From the NCBI GenBank assembly GCA_028278525.1, contig JANQEE010000011.1, positions 62,001-126,000 of the forward strand: 64,000 bases of DNA. Reading direction: 5' to 3'. The notes under the pieces were generated by a model, which was not told the origin of the DNA, searched no databases, and was given only the letters and a program-made list of their open reading frames with translations. This document shows, piece after piece, positions 8,343 through 17,703 of this stretch. Made by a program: the position numbers and the translations under genes. Source of the DNA: Minwuiaceae bacterium (GTDB taxonomy: Bacteria > Pseudomonadota > Alphaproteobacteria > Minwuiales > Minwuiaceae). Each line of letters opens with the position of its first letter. The first letter of the stretch is position 1.

Positions 8343-9898
8343 GGTGTCGCCTCTTGCGTCTCTGACGGGTCGATTCCGGCCATCATCAGGCCCAGCATGG
8401 TCTCGGTCGCCTCGGCCGCTGCCACCTCGCCGACGATCCGCCCGTCGAACATCACCAGGATGCGGTCGGCGAGCGACATGATCTCGTCAAGCTCGACCGA
8501 TACCACCAGGATCGCTTTACCCGCGTCGCGCAGCGCGACCAGCCGGCGGTGGATGAACTCGATCGCGCCGATATCGACGCCGCGCGTCGGCTGGCCGACC
8601 AGCAGCACGTCCGGGTCGCGCTCGATCTCCCGGGCCAGTACGATCTTCTGCTGGTTGCCGCCGGAGAACCCGCCGGTCTTGAGCAGCGGATCGTCGGGCC
8701 GGACGTCGTAGAGGCCCATTTTGCCCTCGCAGTCCTTGACGACGGTGCCGCGATTCATCAACACAGGGCCGTTGTAGGCTGGGTCGTCATGGTAGCCGAG
8801 GATGGCGGACTCGTTGGCTTCGAACTGGGTCAGCAGGCCCATGCGCTGGCGATCTTCGGGCACGTGGGCGAGGCGGAGACGGCGCATCTCCTTCGGGTCG
8901 CGGCGCTGCTCCGCTGTGATCTCCGCGCCGCTCAAGCGGACGCAGCCCTGCCGGACCGGCCGGATTCCGGCCAGCGCCTCCAGCAGTTCGGACTGGCCGT
9001 TGCCGGCGACGCCGGCAATGCCGACGATCTCTCCGGCACGGACGGAAAAGCCGATATCGCGGACGCGCTCGATGCCGGCATCGTCGGCGACAGTGAGGTG
9101 TTCGACGGCCAGAGCCGGCTCGTCCGGCTGTGCGGGCTTCTTATCGACCTGCAGTAGGACCTTGCGTCCGACCATCGACTCGGCGAGCTGTTCTTTGGTG
9201 GTCTCGCTTGTGGTCAGGTGAGCGACCATCTCGCCGCGGCGCATTACGGATACGGTGTCGGTGATGGCCATGATCTCCCGCAGCTTGTGGGTGATCAGGA
9301 TGACGGTGACGCCCTGCTTCCGCAGGCCGTCCAGGATGCGGAACAGATGGTCGGCTTCCTGGGGCGTCAGAACGCCGGTCGGCTCGTCCAGGATCAGGAT
9401 GCGGGCGCCGCGGTAGAGCGCCTTCAGGATCTCGACCCGCTGCTGGAGGCCGACCGGCAGTGTGCCGGTGACCGCATCGATGTCGACCTCCAGGGCATAG
9501 TCCCGCTCCAGGCGCTGCAATTCGGCCCGCGCCTTGGCGACACCGGCGGCCAGCAGCGCGCCGCCCTCCGCGCCCAAGACCACGTTCTCCAGTACGGTGA
9601 AGGTATCGACCAGCATGAAATGCTGATGCACCATGCCGATCCCCGCCGCGATGGCGTCGCGTGGCGCATGAATCCGGCACGGTTCGCCGTCGATTCTGAT
9701 CTCGCCGGAATCGGCCCGATAGAACCCATAGAGGATGCTCATCAGGGTCGATTTGCCGGCGCCGTTCTCGCCGACGATGCCGTGGATCGTGCCCTTCGCG
9801 ACCGTCAGCGAGATATCCCGGTTGGCCTGAACCGCGCCGAACCGTTTGCTGATGCCGGTCAGTTCGATGGCCGGCGGGGCGCCTCCCTCAGGCCCCAT
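8339..9898 (-). CDS. BMP-type ABC transporter, double ATPase
   Basis: The protein has 519 residues with two fused ABC domains, like NupO/YufO and RbsA. Domain 1 has Walker A GENGAGKST (~residue 40), the signature-region form LPVGLQQRVEIL and Walker B LILDEPTGVL. Domain 2 has the degenerate Walker A GVAGNGQSELLEAL, signature FSGGNQQK and LLVGQPTRGVD, in which the DEPT of Walker B is replaced by GQPT. These departures are normal in this family, where only one composite site is thought to be fully active. The gene starts 15 bases after the binding-protein stop and overlaps the next permease by four bases. Confidence 0.93.
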   Translation of the reverse strand: MGPEGGAPPAIELTGISKRFGAVQANRDISLTVAKGTIHGIVGENGAGKSTLMSILYGFYRADSGEIRIDGEPCRIHAPRDAIAAGIGMVHQHFMLVDTFTVLENVVLGAEGGALLAAGVAKARAELQRLERDYALEVDIDAVTGTLPVGLQQRVEILKALYRGARILILDEPTGVLTPQEADHLFRILDGLRKQGVTVILITHKLREIMAITDTVSVMRRGEMVAHLTTSETTKEQLAESMVGRKVLLQVDKKPAQPDEPALAVEHLTVADDAGIERVRDIGFSVRAGEIVGIAGVAGNGQSELLEALAGIRPVRQGCVRLSGAEITAEQRRDPKEMRRLRLAHVPEDRQRMGLLTQFEANESAILGYHDDPAYNGPVLMNRGTVVKDCEGKMGLYDVRPDDPLLKTGGFSGGNQQKIVLAREIERDPDVLLVGQPTRGVDIGAIEFIHRRLVALRDAGKAILVVSVELDEIMSLADRILVMFDGRIVGEVAAAEATETMLGLMMAGIDPSETQEATP

Positions 9899-9913
9899 GT
9901 CCCGTACCGCCGA

Positions 9914-10906
9914 TCAGCCCGGACAGGAACTATCGGCCATATAGTCGTGCACCTTGATCTTGCCGGCGATGATTTCCGCTTTGGCCGCATCCAGCTTCGC
10001 CTTCATGTCGTCGCTGACCAGTTTGGCGTTGTTTTCGTCCAGCGCCCAGTCGACGCCGCTTTCCTTCAATCCGAGCGACTGGATACCGGGCTTCCAGGTG
10101 CCCTCGTTCGCGGTCTTGAATACGTTGTACGCGGCGACATCGACCCGTTTCAGCATCGAGGTCAGGACGGAACCGGGATGGATATGGTTCTGGTTGGAAT
10201 CGACACCGATGCCGAGCTTGCCGCTCTCGGCGGCGGCCTGCAGCACGCCGAGGCCGGTGCCGCCGGCGGCGTGGTAGATCACGTCCGCGCCACGGTCGAA
10301 CTGGGACCTGGCCAGTTCCTTACCCTTGCCGGGGTCGTTCCAGGCCGCGGGCGTGGTGCCGGTCATGTTCTGGTACACGGTCGCGTCCGGATTCGCGTGT
10401 TTGACCCCCTGTACGTAGCCGCAGGCGAATTTCCGGATCAGCGGGATATCCATGCCGCCGACGAAGCCGACCTTGCCGGTCTCGGAGGCCATCGCCGCCA
10501 GCATGCCGACCAGGAACGATCCCTCGTGCTCCTTGAAGACGATCGACTGTACGTTCGGCAGGTCGACCACCATGTCGATGATCGCGAACCTGAGGTCCGG
10601 ATACTCCTTGGCGACCTTCTCCACCGCCGGCGCCTGCGCGAAACCGACGCCGACGATCGGGTCGGACCCGCGGCGGGCCATGTTGCGCATCGCCTGTTCG
10701 CGCTGAGAGGCGTTGGTTACCTCGAACTCGCGGTAGGTGATGCCGGTTTCCTTGCGGAACTTCTCGACCCCGTTGAACACGCCTTCGTTAAAGGATTTAT
10801 CGAACTTGCCGCCCATGTCGAACACGACGGCGGGCTTGATATCGGCTGCGGATGCCGCTGAAGTTGACAGGACGACGGCGGCGGCGACAATGATCGCTCG
10901 GAACAT
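9914..10906 (-). CDS. BMP family substrate-binding lipoprotein-like protein
   Basis: The protein has 330 residues. A signal peptide (residues 1-20, ending ASAA) precedes the PF02608 domain with VVFDMGGKFDKSFNEG near the start, FVGGMDIPLI in the middle and GVDSNQNH toward the end. There is no lipobox cysteine at the cleavage site, so it should be a free periplasmic protein rather than a lipoprotein. The family binds nucleosides or other small ligands (PnrA, BmpA). ATG 10906 has GGGAG nearby. It is the first gene of the importer operon; the 126 bases before it (10907-11032) should hold the promoter but show no clear operator. Confidence 0.93.
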   Translation of the reverse strand: MFRAIIVAAAVVLSTSAASAADIKPAVVFDMGGKFDKSFNEGVFNGVEKFRKETGITYREFEVTNASQREQAMRNMARRGSDPIVGVGFAQAPAVEKVAKEYPDLRFAIIDMVVDLPNVQSIVFKEHEGSFLVGMLAAMASETGKVGFVGGMDIPLIRKFACGYVQGVKHANPDATVYQNMTGTTPAAWNDPGKGKELARSQFDRGADVIYHAAGGTGLGVLQAAAESGKLGIGVDSNQNHIHPGSVLTSMLKRVDVAAYNVFKTANEGTWKPGIQSLGLKESGVDWALDENNAKLVSDDMKAKLDAAKAEIIAGKIKVHDYMADSSCPG

Positions 10907-11032
10907 ATGATAACACTCCCAGTTGTGGGCGCCTCGCGTTCGGATTGCGCCTCGTTCGTTACGGGGATTGTCACACAGGATGATCGGACCGGCAACGCCG
11001 CGTGTGCCGCCGGGAGGAAATACCGATCCCGT

Positions 11033-12307
11033 TCAACCGGTTCCGACCGCCTCGACCGCCTGCTCGGCGCTGTCAGGCTTGAAAACGCAGAAAAAGTCGT
11101 AGCCGTCTTCCTTGAGGGCGGCGATTTGTCGGCCGAGCTTCTTCTGGCGCGGCAGCAGGGACGCAGCGTAGCCTTGTGCGCGCAGGTCATTGGCGGTCGC
11201 CACCGCGGCAGCCGGCGAGTCCGCCGGATCGACGATCAGGGCCAGCCGCCGCGTTGCCGTGTCGGCAGCCATCGCCTCTTCCTGGAGGATCGTGATCACC
11301 CGCTCGAATCCAATGGAAAAGCCGCAGGCCGGCACGTCGGTGCCGATCATCCGGCCGATCATCTTGTCGTAGCGGCCGCCGCCGGCGATGGAGAAGGGGT
11401 AGTCCTTGTAGGCGATCTCGAAGATCTGGCCCGTGTAGTACCCCATGCCGCGAACCAGAGTCGGATCGAACACGATGCGATAGCGGCCGCCGGCCGCGGC
11501 GACGACGGCGTCCATCACGTTGTCGACAGCCGTGAAAAGCTCAGGCCGGATCGTTGCGGGCAGCGCCGCCTTGGCCGCCGCGTGGTCAGCGCTTTCCGGC
11601 AGCGCCGCCAGCACCGTCATCAGCTTGCCGATGGCGTCGGCCGGATGGCCGTTGGCTTCCAGCTCCTTTCGCACGCCGTCGACGCCGACCTTGTCCAGTT
11701 TGTCCAGCGTGATGAACACGGCTTCGAACGCGCTTTCGTCGAAACCGCAGTCGCCCGCCAGGTCGGTCAGGATCCGCCGGTCGTTGAAGCGGATGACGAA
11801 ATCCTGGAAGCCGATATTGAGCAGCGCGTCCGCCGTCGCCGTCAGCAGTTCGATCTCGCAGAGCTCGTTCTCGACGCCGACGATGTCGATGTCGCATTGG
11901 GTAAACTGCCGGAAGCGGCCCCGCTGCGGCCGTTCGGCGCGCCAGACCGAGCCGATCTGGATCGCCTTGAACACCCGAGGCAGTTGGCCCCGATTGTTGG
12001 CGTAATACCGGGTCAGCGGCACCGTCAGGTCGAAGCGCAGGCCCAGGTCGACCAGGTCGTCCGCGCTCGCCTGGCCGCTCAAGTCCAGCTTTTCGCCACG
12101 CTTCAGGACCTTGAAGATCAGCTTCTCGTTCTCGCCGCCCTGGCCGCTGGTCAGCAGCCCGATATTCTCCAGCGCCGGGGTCTCGATATGGCGGAAACCG
12201 TAAGTCCGATAGGTCTCCAGAATCCGGGAGAAAACGAAATCGCGGATTTCGGTTTCCTGCGGCAAGATATCCCGCATGCCGCGCGGCGGTGTGGTGCTGA
12301 TCTTCAT
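11033..12307 (-). CDS. hisS: Histidyl-tRNA synthetase
   Basis: This class II aminoacyl-tRNA synthetase has 424 residues and charges tRNA-His in the cytoplasm. Visible landmarks are the N-terminal PRGMRDILP, class II motif 2 in QIGSVWRAERPQRGRFRQF, the histidine-specific loop LVRGMGYYTGQIFEI, and GGGRYD followed by the motif 3 region GFSIGFERV. The C-terminal anticodon-binding domain spans ~330-424. The length fits bacterial HisRS. It sits between two transporter operons on the same strand, 96 bases after a peptide permease gene, so it may be read from its own promoter or partly from that operon. The window cannot show whether it is the only hisS. Confidence 0.96.
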   Translation of the reverse strand: MKISTTPPRGMRDILPQETEIRDFVFSRILETYRTYGFRHIETPALENIGLLTSGQGGENEKLIFKVLKRGEKLDLSGQASADDLVDLGLRFDLTVPLTRYYANNRGQLPRVFKAIQIGSVWRAERPQRGRFRQFTQCDIDIVGVENELCEIELLTATADALLNIGFQDFVIRFNDRRILTDLAGDCGFDESAFEAVFITLDKLDKVGVDGVRKELEANGHPADAIGKLMTVLAALPESADHAAAKAALPATIRPELFTAVDNVMDAVVAAAGGRYRIVFDPTLVRGMGYYTGQIFEIAYKDYPFSIAGGGRYDKMIGRMIGTDVPACGFSIGFERVITILQEEAMAADTATRRLALIVDPADSPAAAVATANDLRAQGYAASLLPRQKKLGRQIAALKEDGYDFFCVFKPDSAEQAVEAVGTG

Positions 12308-12403
12308 GACTGGCGACGGTTGCTAGTTTCGGCCAGCCGGAGGTGTACTGTCGTTCGCCGCCTTTGTCCAACCGGCAAACAGGGTTAACGGCCGTTTGGC
12401 GGT

Positions 12404-13306
12404 CTAAAGCGCGCTTTCGCGGACGTCGGCGATGCGGCTGCGCAGCGTGTCGCCGACCAGGTTGAACGACAGTACAGTCAGGAACATCACCGTCGCGGGC
12501 ACGAAACTGATATGCGGCGTTTCCTGCAGATGCTCGCGGCCCTCCGCGATCATGCCGCCCCAGCTTGGCGTCGGCGACGGCACGCTCAGGCCCAGGAAGC
12601 TGAGCGCGCCCTCCACGACGATGGCGGTCGCCACGGCCACCAGGGCGAAGGCGATCACGGGCAGCACCACGTTGGGCAGGATCTCCCGGACGATGATGTA
12701 GAAGTCGCCGGCGCCCATGGCGCGGGCCGCCAGCACGAACTCCCGTTCCGCAAAATTCAGCGTGTTGGCCCGGCTGACCCGCGCGAAGGCCGGGATGAAC
12801 AACAGGCCAAGCCCGACGCTGACCGTGGTCAGGCTGCCGCCGAAGATCGCCGAGAACAGCAGCAGCACGACGAGGGCGGGAAGGGCCAGCACCGTATCCA
12901 TCGTGGAGACGATCATCGCCTCGACCCGGCCACGGTAATAGCCGGCCAGCAGGCCGAGGATCAGGCCGAAGAACATGCCGATCAACGGCGCGCAGAAACC
13001 GACGGTGAGCGAGACCCGCGCGCCGTAAATGATCCGGGTCAGAATATCGCGGCCCAGCACATCGGTGCCGAACCAGTGTTCCGCGCTCGGCGGTGACTGA
13101 ATGCTGAGGAAATCGGCGTCGCCCGGGTCCGGCAGGCCGAGCCAACCGGCGAACACGGCGGCGCCGCCGACCAGCGACAGCCAGCCGACCGGCAGCCAGA
13201 ACGAAATGCCGAGGCGTTTCGCCCGTTTCGTCGCCGCCACGGCTTCGGCGTTTTTGTCTTCCGTCGCGGCGTCGGCCGGGGCTTGATCGACCGTCGTATT
13301 AGCCAC
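12404..13306 (-). CDS. Peptide-type ABC permease (DppC/OppC-like)
   Basis: The protein has 300 residues. A charged N-terminus is followed by one membrane helix, the OppC_N-like segment WFGTDVLGRDILTRIIYGAR, and then a permease domain with the coupling-loop motif EREFVLAARAMGAGDFYIIVREILPN. The GTG start at 13306 is chosen because GGAGGG lies just upstream and the GTGGCTAA overlaps the end of the partner permease by eight bases. A longer frame reaches 13345 but would run well into the upstream gene. It pairs with the DppB-like permease to form the channel. Confidence 0.9.
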   Translation of the reverse strand: MANTTVDQAPADAATEDKNAEAVAATKRAKRLGISFWLPVGWLSLVGGAAVFAGWLGLPDPGDADFLSIQSPPSAEHWFGTDVLGRDILTRIIYGARVSLTVGFCAPLIGMFFGLILGLLAGYYRGRVEAMIVSTMDTVLALPALVVLLLFSAIFGGSLTTVSVGLGLLFIPAFARVSRANTLNFAEREFVLAARAMGAGDFYIIVREILPNVVLPVIAFALVAVATAIVVEGALSFLGLSVPSPTPSWGGMIAEGREHLQETPHISFVPATVMFLTVLSFNLVGDTLRSRIADVRESAL

Positions 13307-14252
13307 GGGCGCCCTCCACCCGAATGCGCGGGTCCAGCAGGGCATAGATCAGGTCGACCGCGAAGTTGACCAGCACATAGGCCGCGGCGATGAACGTGAC
13401 GCAGCCCTGGATGACGATGAAATCGCGGGCGTAGATGGCGTTGATCAGCAGGCGGCCGACGCCGGGCAGGGCGAAAATCGACTCGATAATGATCGATCCG
13501 CCAATCAGGCTGCCGACCTGCAGGCCGAAGATCGTGATCATCGAGAACGACGACGGCCTGAGCGCATGGACCAGGATGATGCGCAAGGTCGGCAGGCCCT
13601 TGGCCCGCGCCATCGCGATGTAGTCCTGCTGCAGCACGCCGATCATGTCGGCGCGCAGCACCCGCATCAGCACTGTCCATTCGGCCAGCGCGAAGCTTAG
13701 GGCCGGCAGTATGAAGAAACGCATGTTCTCCCACAGGCCCGCCGACAAAGGCTCGTACCCCGTGGCCGGCATGATCTGCAGGAACAGGGCGAACAGGAAA
13801 ATCAGCAGGATCGCCATCATGAACGGCGGGATCGACAGGCAGAAGAACGCCGCGCCGGCGATAAACCGGTCCATCACCCCACCTGGCCGATAGGCGCTGA
13901 TGATCCCGAACGGCAGCGCCAGCAGCAGCGCGAAGATCTGCGCCACGATCATCAGTTGCAGCGAAACGGGAAAGCGCGAGAGGATCGCCTCCATCACCGG
14001 CTCCCCGGTGCGGAACGACTTGCCCCAATCGCCCGTGAAGACGCCGCCGAGCCAGGTGAAGTACCGGATCAGGACCGGTTCGTTGAGCCCGAGGTCTTCG
14101 CGGATCTGCTGCACCTCCTCTTCGGAGGCGTCCTGCCCGGCGATGTCGTAGGCGATATCGCCGGGCAGGATGTTGACCAGCAGGAAGGTGAGCAGGGTTA
14201 CGGCGAACATCACCACAACCAGGCGGCGGAGCTTCAGAAGCGCGAACCGCAT
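13299..14252 (-). CDS. Peptide-type ABC permease (DppB/OppB-like)
   Basis: The protein has 317 residues. It shows an N-terminal helix, the extracytoplasmic segment DLGLNEPVLIRYFTWLGGVFTGDWGKSF, and the coupling motif DYIAMARAKGLPTLRIILVHALRPS before the last helices. These are diagnostic of the B-type permease of dipeptide, oligopeptide and nickel importers. It follows the first binding-protein gene by 32 bases and overlaps the C-type permease by eight. The matching ATPases are encoded divergently at 19.5-21.5 kb. Confidence 0.92.
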   Translation of the reverse strand: MRFALLKLRRLVVVMFAVTLLTFLLVNILPGDIAYDIAGQDASEEEVQQIREDLGLNEPVLIRYFTWLGGVFTGDWGKSFRTGEPVMEAILSRFPVSLQLMIVAQIFALLLALPFGIISAYRPGGVMDRFIAGAAFFCLSIPPFMMAILLIFLFALFLQIMPATGYEPLSAGLWENMRFFILPALSFALAEWTVLMRVLRADMIGVLQQDYIAMARAKGLPTLRIILVHALRPSSFSMITIFGLQVGSLIGGSIIIESIFALPGVGRLLINAIYARDFIVIQGCVTFIAAAYVLVNFAVDLIYALLDPRIRVEGARG

Positions 14253-14284
14253 CGCCGTTACCCTTTAGCGGCCGTAGCGCTGGC

Positions 14285-15829
14285 TCATTGCGCGATCCAG
14301 GCGCCGGTCACATCGGCGACGCCGCTCCAGATCGTTGGAATGCCCTTGATGTTGTTACGGGTGAATACATGGTACCGGCGGCCGCCGCGATACTGGATAT
14401 GGCCGGACTGATTCATGATCGCGGAGATCTCACACAGCATCTTGCCGCGGGCTTCCGGATCGGTGGCGGTGCGCTGTGCGACGACCAGTTCGTCCAATTC
14501 CGGCGTGGAGTAGCCGGTTAGGTTGTAGCTGCTCTTCGAATGATGCAGCGCAAACAGTTGCGGGCCGATATCCGCGCCGTCGGCGATCCGCCAGCCGCTG
14601 ATCTGGTAGTCGTTGGTGAAGACCTTTTTCACCAAGGTGTTCTGGTCGACCGGCTCAAGCGTCAATTCCACGCCGACCTTCTTGTATAGTTGCTGCATGA
14701 TCTCGCCGAGTTCCCGGCCGCGCGGCGTGGTCGTGTGGATCATGCTGATTTGGACCGGTTTGCCGTACTCGGCCAGCAACTCCTTCGCCTTCTTCGGGTC
14801 GTGGTGGCGATAGCTGGCATCGCCGCATTCGTAATGCCCGATCATCGGATGGGTGGCGAAGGGAACGGTGTCCTTCCAGGTGACCTTGATGACGGCCTCC
14901 TGGCTCCAGGCATGGCTGAGCGCCGCGCGGACGCGCGGGTCGTCCAGCGGCGGCTTGCGCGTGTTGAAGAAGGTGATCAGCGCGCCGGCGCCGTCCAGCG
15001 AATGCGTCGTAATGTCGGGGTCCTTCTTCGCCCGTACGATGGTGTTGCCGCGGTCCGTCCAGATGACGTCGACCTCGCCCGACTTGAGGCTCGCGTAGCG
15101 TGTCTGCGTGTCGGGCAGGATGCGGAAAACGACCTGATCGAGATTGATCCGATCCTTGTCCCAATAGTCCTCGTTACGCTCGACGACAATGCGGTCGCCG
15201 CCGGACCAGGACACGAAACGGAACGGTCCGGTGCCGATGGGCTCCCGGTTCTGCTTGCCGGCTTCCACGTTCTTGTGCGAAGGGATCGGGCCGCTCATCG
15301 TTCGCGTGCCCATGAACGGGAGGAACGGCAGCCAGGGGTGTTTCAGATTGAAACGCACCGTATGGTCGTCCACGACCACCGCCTCCTGGATCGAACTAAT
15401 GAAGCTGCGGCTGCGCGACTTGTTCTTCGGATCGAGGATCCGGTTGTAGTGATGTGCGACGTCGGTCGCGGTGAAGGGCGTGCCGTCATGGAAATTGACG
15501 CCTTCGCGCAACTTGAAGGTCCAACTCTTCAAATCGTCGGACGCTTCCCACGACAGTGCGAGCCGCGGCGAGTTGCTGCCGTCGGGGAAATAATTGATCA
15601 GCGGCTCGTGCATGGTGACCGAAACGATCGAGCCCGACTGTCCGAGCACGCCGCCCTCGACGGCATCGAAACCGCGCACATCGGTCTCGATCGCGACCTT
15701 CAGGGTTCCGCCCTTTACCGGCGTTTCCGAAAGCGCTGTTCCGGTCGACGCCGAGACAGCCAGAATGCACGCTGCGGCGACGATCCCTGACCTACGGTGC
15801 CGACTGATACCCCGGCTTGAAACTTGCAT
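14285..15829 (-). CDS. Extracellular solute-binding protein family 5, copy A
   Basis: The protein has 514 residues. A twin-charged N-terminus and signal peptide (to ~residue 35) precede a DppA/OppA-fold domain opening with VKGGTLKVAIETDVRGFDAVEGG. The region LREGVNFHDGTPFTATDVAHHYNRILDP is the family signature. Such proteins capture peptides or similar ligands in the periplasm. ATG 15829 has AGGGAGGA seven bases upstream. It is a close paralogue of the next gene upstream over its whole length and lies directly before the permeases, so it is the more obvious partner of the channel. Confidence 0.93.
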   Translation of the reverse strand: MQVSSRGISRHRRSGIVAAACILAVSASTGTALSETPVKGGTLKVAIETDVRGFDAVEGGVLGQSGSIVSVTMHEPLINYFPDGSNSPRLALSWEASDDLKSWTFKLREGVNFHDGTPFTATDVAHHYNRILDPKNKSRSRSFISSIQEAVVVDDHTVRFNLKHPWLPFLPFMGTRTMSGPIPSHKNVEAGKQNREPIGTGPFRFVSWSGGDRIVVERNEDYWDKDRINLDQVVFRILPDTQTRYASLKSGEVDVIWTDRGNTIVRAKKDPDITTHSLDGAGALITFFNTRKPPLDDPRVRAALSHAWSQEAVIKVTWKDTVPFATHPMIGHYECGDASYRHHDPKKAKELLAEYGKPVQISMIHTTTPRGRELGEIMQQLYKKVGVELTLEPVDQNTLVKKVFTNDYQISGWRIADGADIGPQLFALHHSKSSYNLTGYSTPELDELVVAQRTATDPEARGKMLCEISAIMNQSGHIQYRGGRRYHVFTRNNIKGIPTIWSGVADVTGAWIAQ

Positions 15830-16035
15830 TATTGATCCTCCCTAAGACCGATGTTTGTTATCCGGCAGCTCATCCGGCCACACGGCTTTGCTTGGTAGAC
15901 GAGTATATGACCGGTCGGATAGGTCAACAACTCACGATGGTTGCGATCATGGCGGAAAGTGGGGCGGCGCCTGCTTTGCAGTGCGCCACCCACATTTCTT
16001 CCTGTCAAACGCCGTGTCGTTATTGTCCGTGCCGA

Positions 16036-17574
16036 TCAATTTTCGATCCAGGCGCCGCTGAAGTCCGCTACGCCGCTCCAGATCGCCGGAATGCCCTTCA
16101 CGTTGTTGCGCGTGAAAACGTGGTAACGGCGTCCGCCGCCGTACCGGATATGCCCGGATTCGTTGATCATCGTCGCGATCGTGCACAGGATCTTGCCGCG
16201 CTCGACCTTGTCCGTGGAAATCCTCTGGGCGACGACCAGCTTATCCATTTCCGGATCGATGTAGCCGGTCAGGTTGTAGCTGCTTTTGGAGTGGTTCAGC
16301 CCGAAGATCTGTGGGCCGATGTCGGCGCCGTCCGCGATCCGCCAGCCGCTCATTTGATAGTCCTTGGTGAACACGCGCTTTACCAGGGTGTTCTGGTCGA
16401 CGGGCTCCAGGATCAGTTCGACGCCGACTTTCTTGAACAACTGTTGGGTTATTTCGCCGGTCTCCCGGCCGCGTGGTGTCGTGGTGTGGATCAAGGTCAG
16501 TTTGACCGGCTTGCCGTAGTCGGCGAGCAGTGCCTTAGCCTTTTCCGGGTCATACTTCCGATATCCGGCGTCGCCGCAGTCGTAGTGGCCGCGAAATGGA
16601 TGGGTGACGAACGGCACGGTGCCTTTCCAGGTCACGTCGATCGACACCTGCTGGTTCGTGGCATGGGCGAGCGCGGCCCGTACCCGGGGGTCGTCCAACG
16701 GCGGTTTTCGCGTGTTGAGAAGACCGATCAGCGCCCCGGCGCCTTCAGCCGTAAGGGTTGTGATATCGGGATCTTTTTTGGCCCGGACAATCGTATTGCC
16801 GCGGTCGGTCCAGATCACGTCTACCTCGCCGGACTTCAGGCTCGCATACCGGGTCTGCGTATCCGGCATGATGCGGAACACGACCTTGTCCAGGTTGGCC
16901 CTGTCCTTGTCCCAATAGTCCCCGTTGCGCTCGACCACGATGCGGTCGCCGCCGGCCCAGGAAACGAACCGGAACGGTCCCGTGCCCATCGGGCTGCGGT
17001 TCTGTTTGCCGGCCTCGACGTTCTTGTGCGACGGGATCGGGCCGCTCATCGCCTGGCGCGATCCCATAAACGGCAGGAACGGCAGCCATGGATGCTTCAG
17101 GATGAAGCGTACCGTGTGGTCGTCAACGGCGACGGCCTCTTTGATCGGGCTGATGAAGCTGCGGCTGCGCGACTTGTTCTTGGGATCGAGGATCCGGTTG
17201 TAGTGATGCGCGACGTCGGTCGCGGTGAAAGGCGTGCCGTCATGGAAATTGACGCCTTCGCGCAGCTTGAAGGTCCAGCTTTTCAGGTCGTCCGAGGTTG
17301 TCCAGGACAGCGCCAGCCGCGGCGAACTGCTTCCATCGGGCGCATAATTGATCAGCGTGTCGTGAATGGCGTTGGTGACGGTGGCGCCGGACTGGCCCAG
17401 CACGCCGCCTTCGACGGCGTCGAAGCCGCGCACATCGGTTTCCAGCCCGACCTGCAGGGTGCCGCCTTTGACCGGCGTATCCGCCGCCATACCGGGCGTC
17501 GCCGCCAAGCCTGCGGCCAGCAGGCATCCGGCCAGGCAGCCCGCGATTGAATAGGCGCTCTCAAGAGTGTTCAC
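16036..17574 (-). CDS. Extracellular solute-binding protein family 5, copy B
   Basis: The protein has 512 residues with a signal peptide ending near AATPGMAA. It is a tandem paralogue of copy A: long blocks such as FHDGTPFTATDVAHHYNRIL, LDPKNKSRSRSFIS and VWTDRG-type stretches are nearly identical, while the ends of the ligand lobes differ. GTG 17574 is preferred because GGGAGAAA lies upstream and it gives the same length as copy A; a longer frame to 17700 has no matching extension in the paralogue. Two binding proteins feeding one permease pair would widen the substrate range. Direct repeats at 17625-17650 lie in its promoter region. Confidence 0.9.
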   Translation of the reverse strand: MNTLESAYSIAGCLAGCLLAAGLAATPGMAADTPVKGGTLQVGLETDVRGFDAVEGGVLGQSGATVTNAIHDTLINYAPDGSSSPRLALSWTTSDDLKSWTFKLREGVNFHDGTPFTATDVAHHYNRILDPKNKSRSRSFISPIKEAVAVDDHTVRFILKHPWLPFLPFMGSRQAMSGPIPSHKNVEAGKQNRSPMGTGPFRFVSWAGGDRIVVERNGDYWDKDRANLDKVVFRIMPDTQTRYASLKSGEVDVIWTDRGNTIVRAKKDPDITTLTAEGAGALIGLLNTRKPPLDDPRVRAALAHATNQQVSIDVTWKGTVPFVTHPFRGHYDCGDAGYRKYDPEKAKALLADYGKPVKLTLIHTTTPRGRETGEITQQLFKKVGVELILEPVDQNTLVKRVFTKDYQMSGWRIADGADIGPQIFGLNHSKSSYNLTGYIDPEMDKLVVAQRISTDKVERGKILCTIATMINESGHIRYGGGRRYHVFTRNNVKGIPAIWSGVADFSGAWIEN

Positions 17575-17624
17575 AGCGTTTCTCCCATGTTTACCTCGTG
17601 GTCCGGCTTCGCATGCGTGCCGAC

Positions 17625-17650
17625 CTATTATGTACTCGATGCTATTATGT
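17625..17650 (-). promoter_or_regulatory. Direct repeats upstream of binding protein B
   Basis: Two copies of CTATTATGT (17625-17633 and 17642-17650) lie 17 bases apart, flanked by ACCTA and TAGGT. They are 50-75 bases before the GTG start. On the minus strand they read ACATAATAG, partly resembling a -10 element. This could be a promoter with a regulator site. It is a pattern only, with no known regulator. Confidence 0.35.
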
Positions 17651-17703
17651 TTTAGGTAAGCGGCACAACTCATCGCTGGATAGGCGCCGGCCCGCTGCAC
17701 GTG

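Noticed and set aside
9218..10861. Long plus-strand open frame opposite the BMP operon
   Set aside because: It is antisense to two confident genes, rich in Asp, Arg, Gln and His, and without domains; typical of high-GC antisense frames.
10907..12388. Long plus-strand open frame opposite hisS
   Set aside because: It covers the antisense of hisS, has no domain and shows the same antisense composition.
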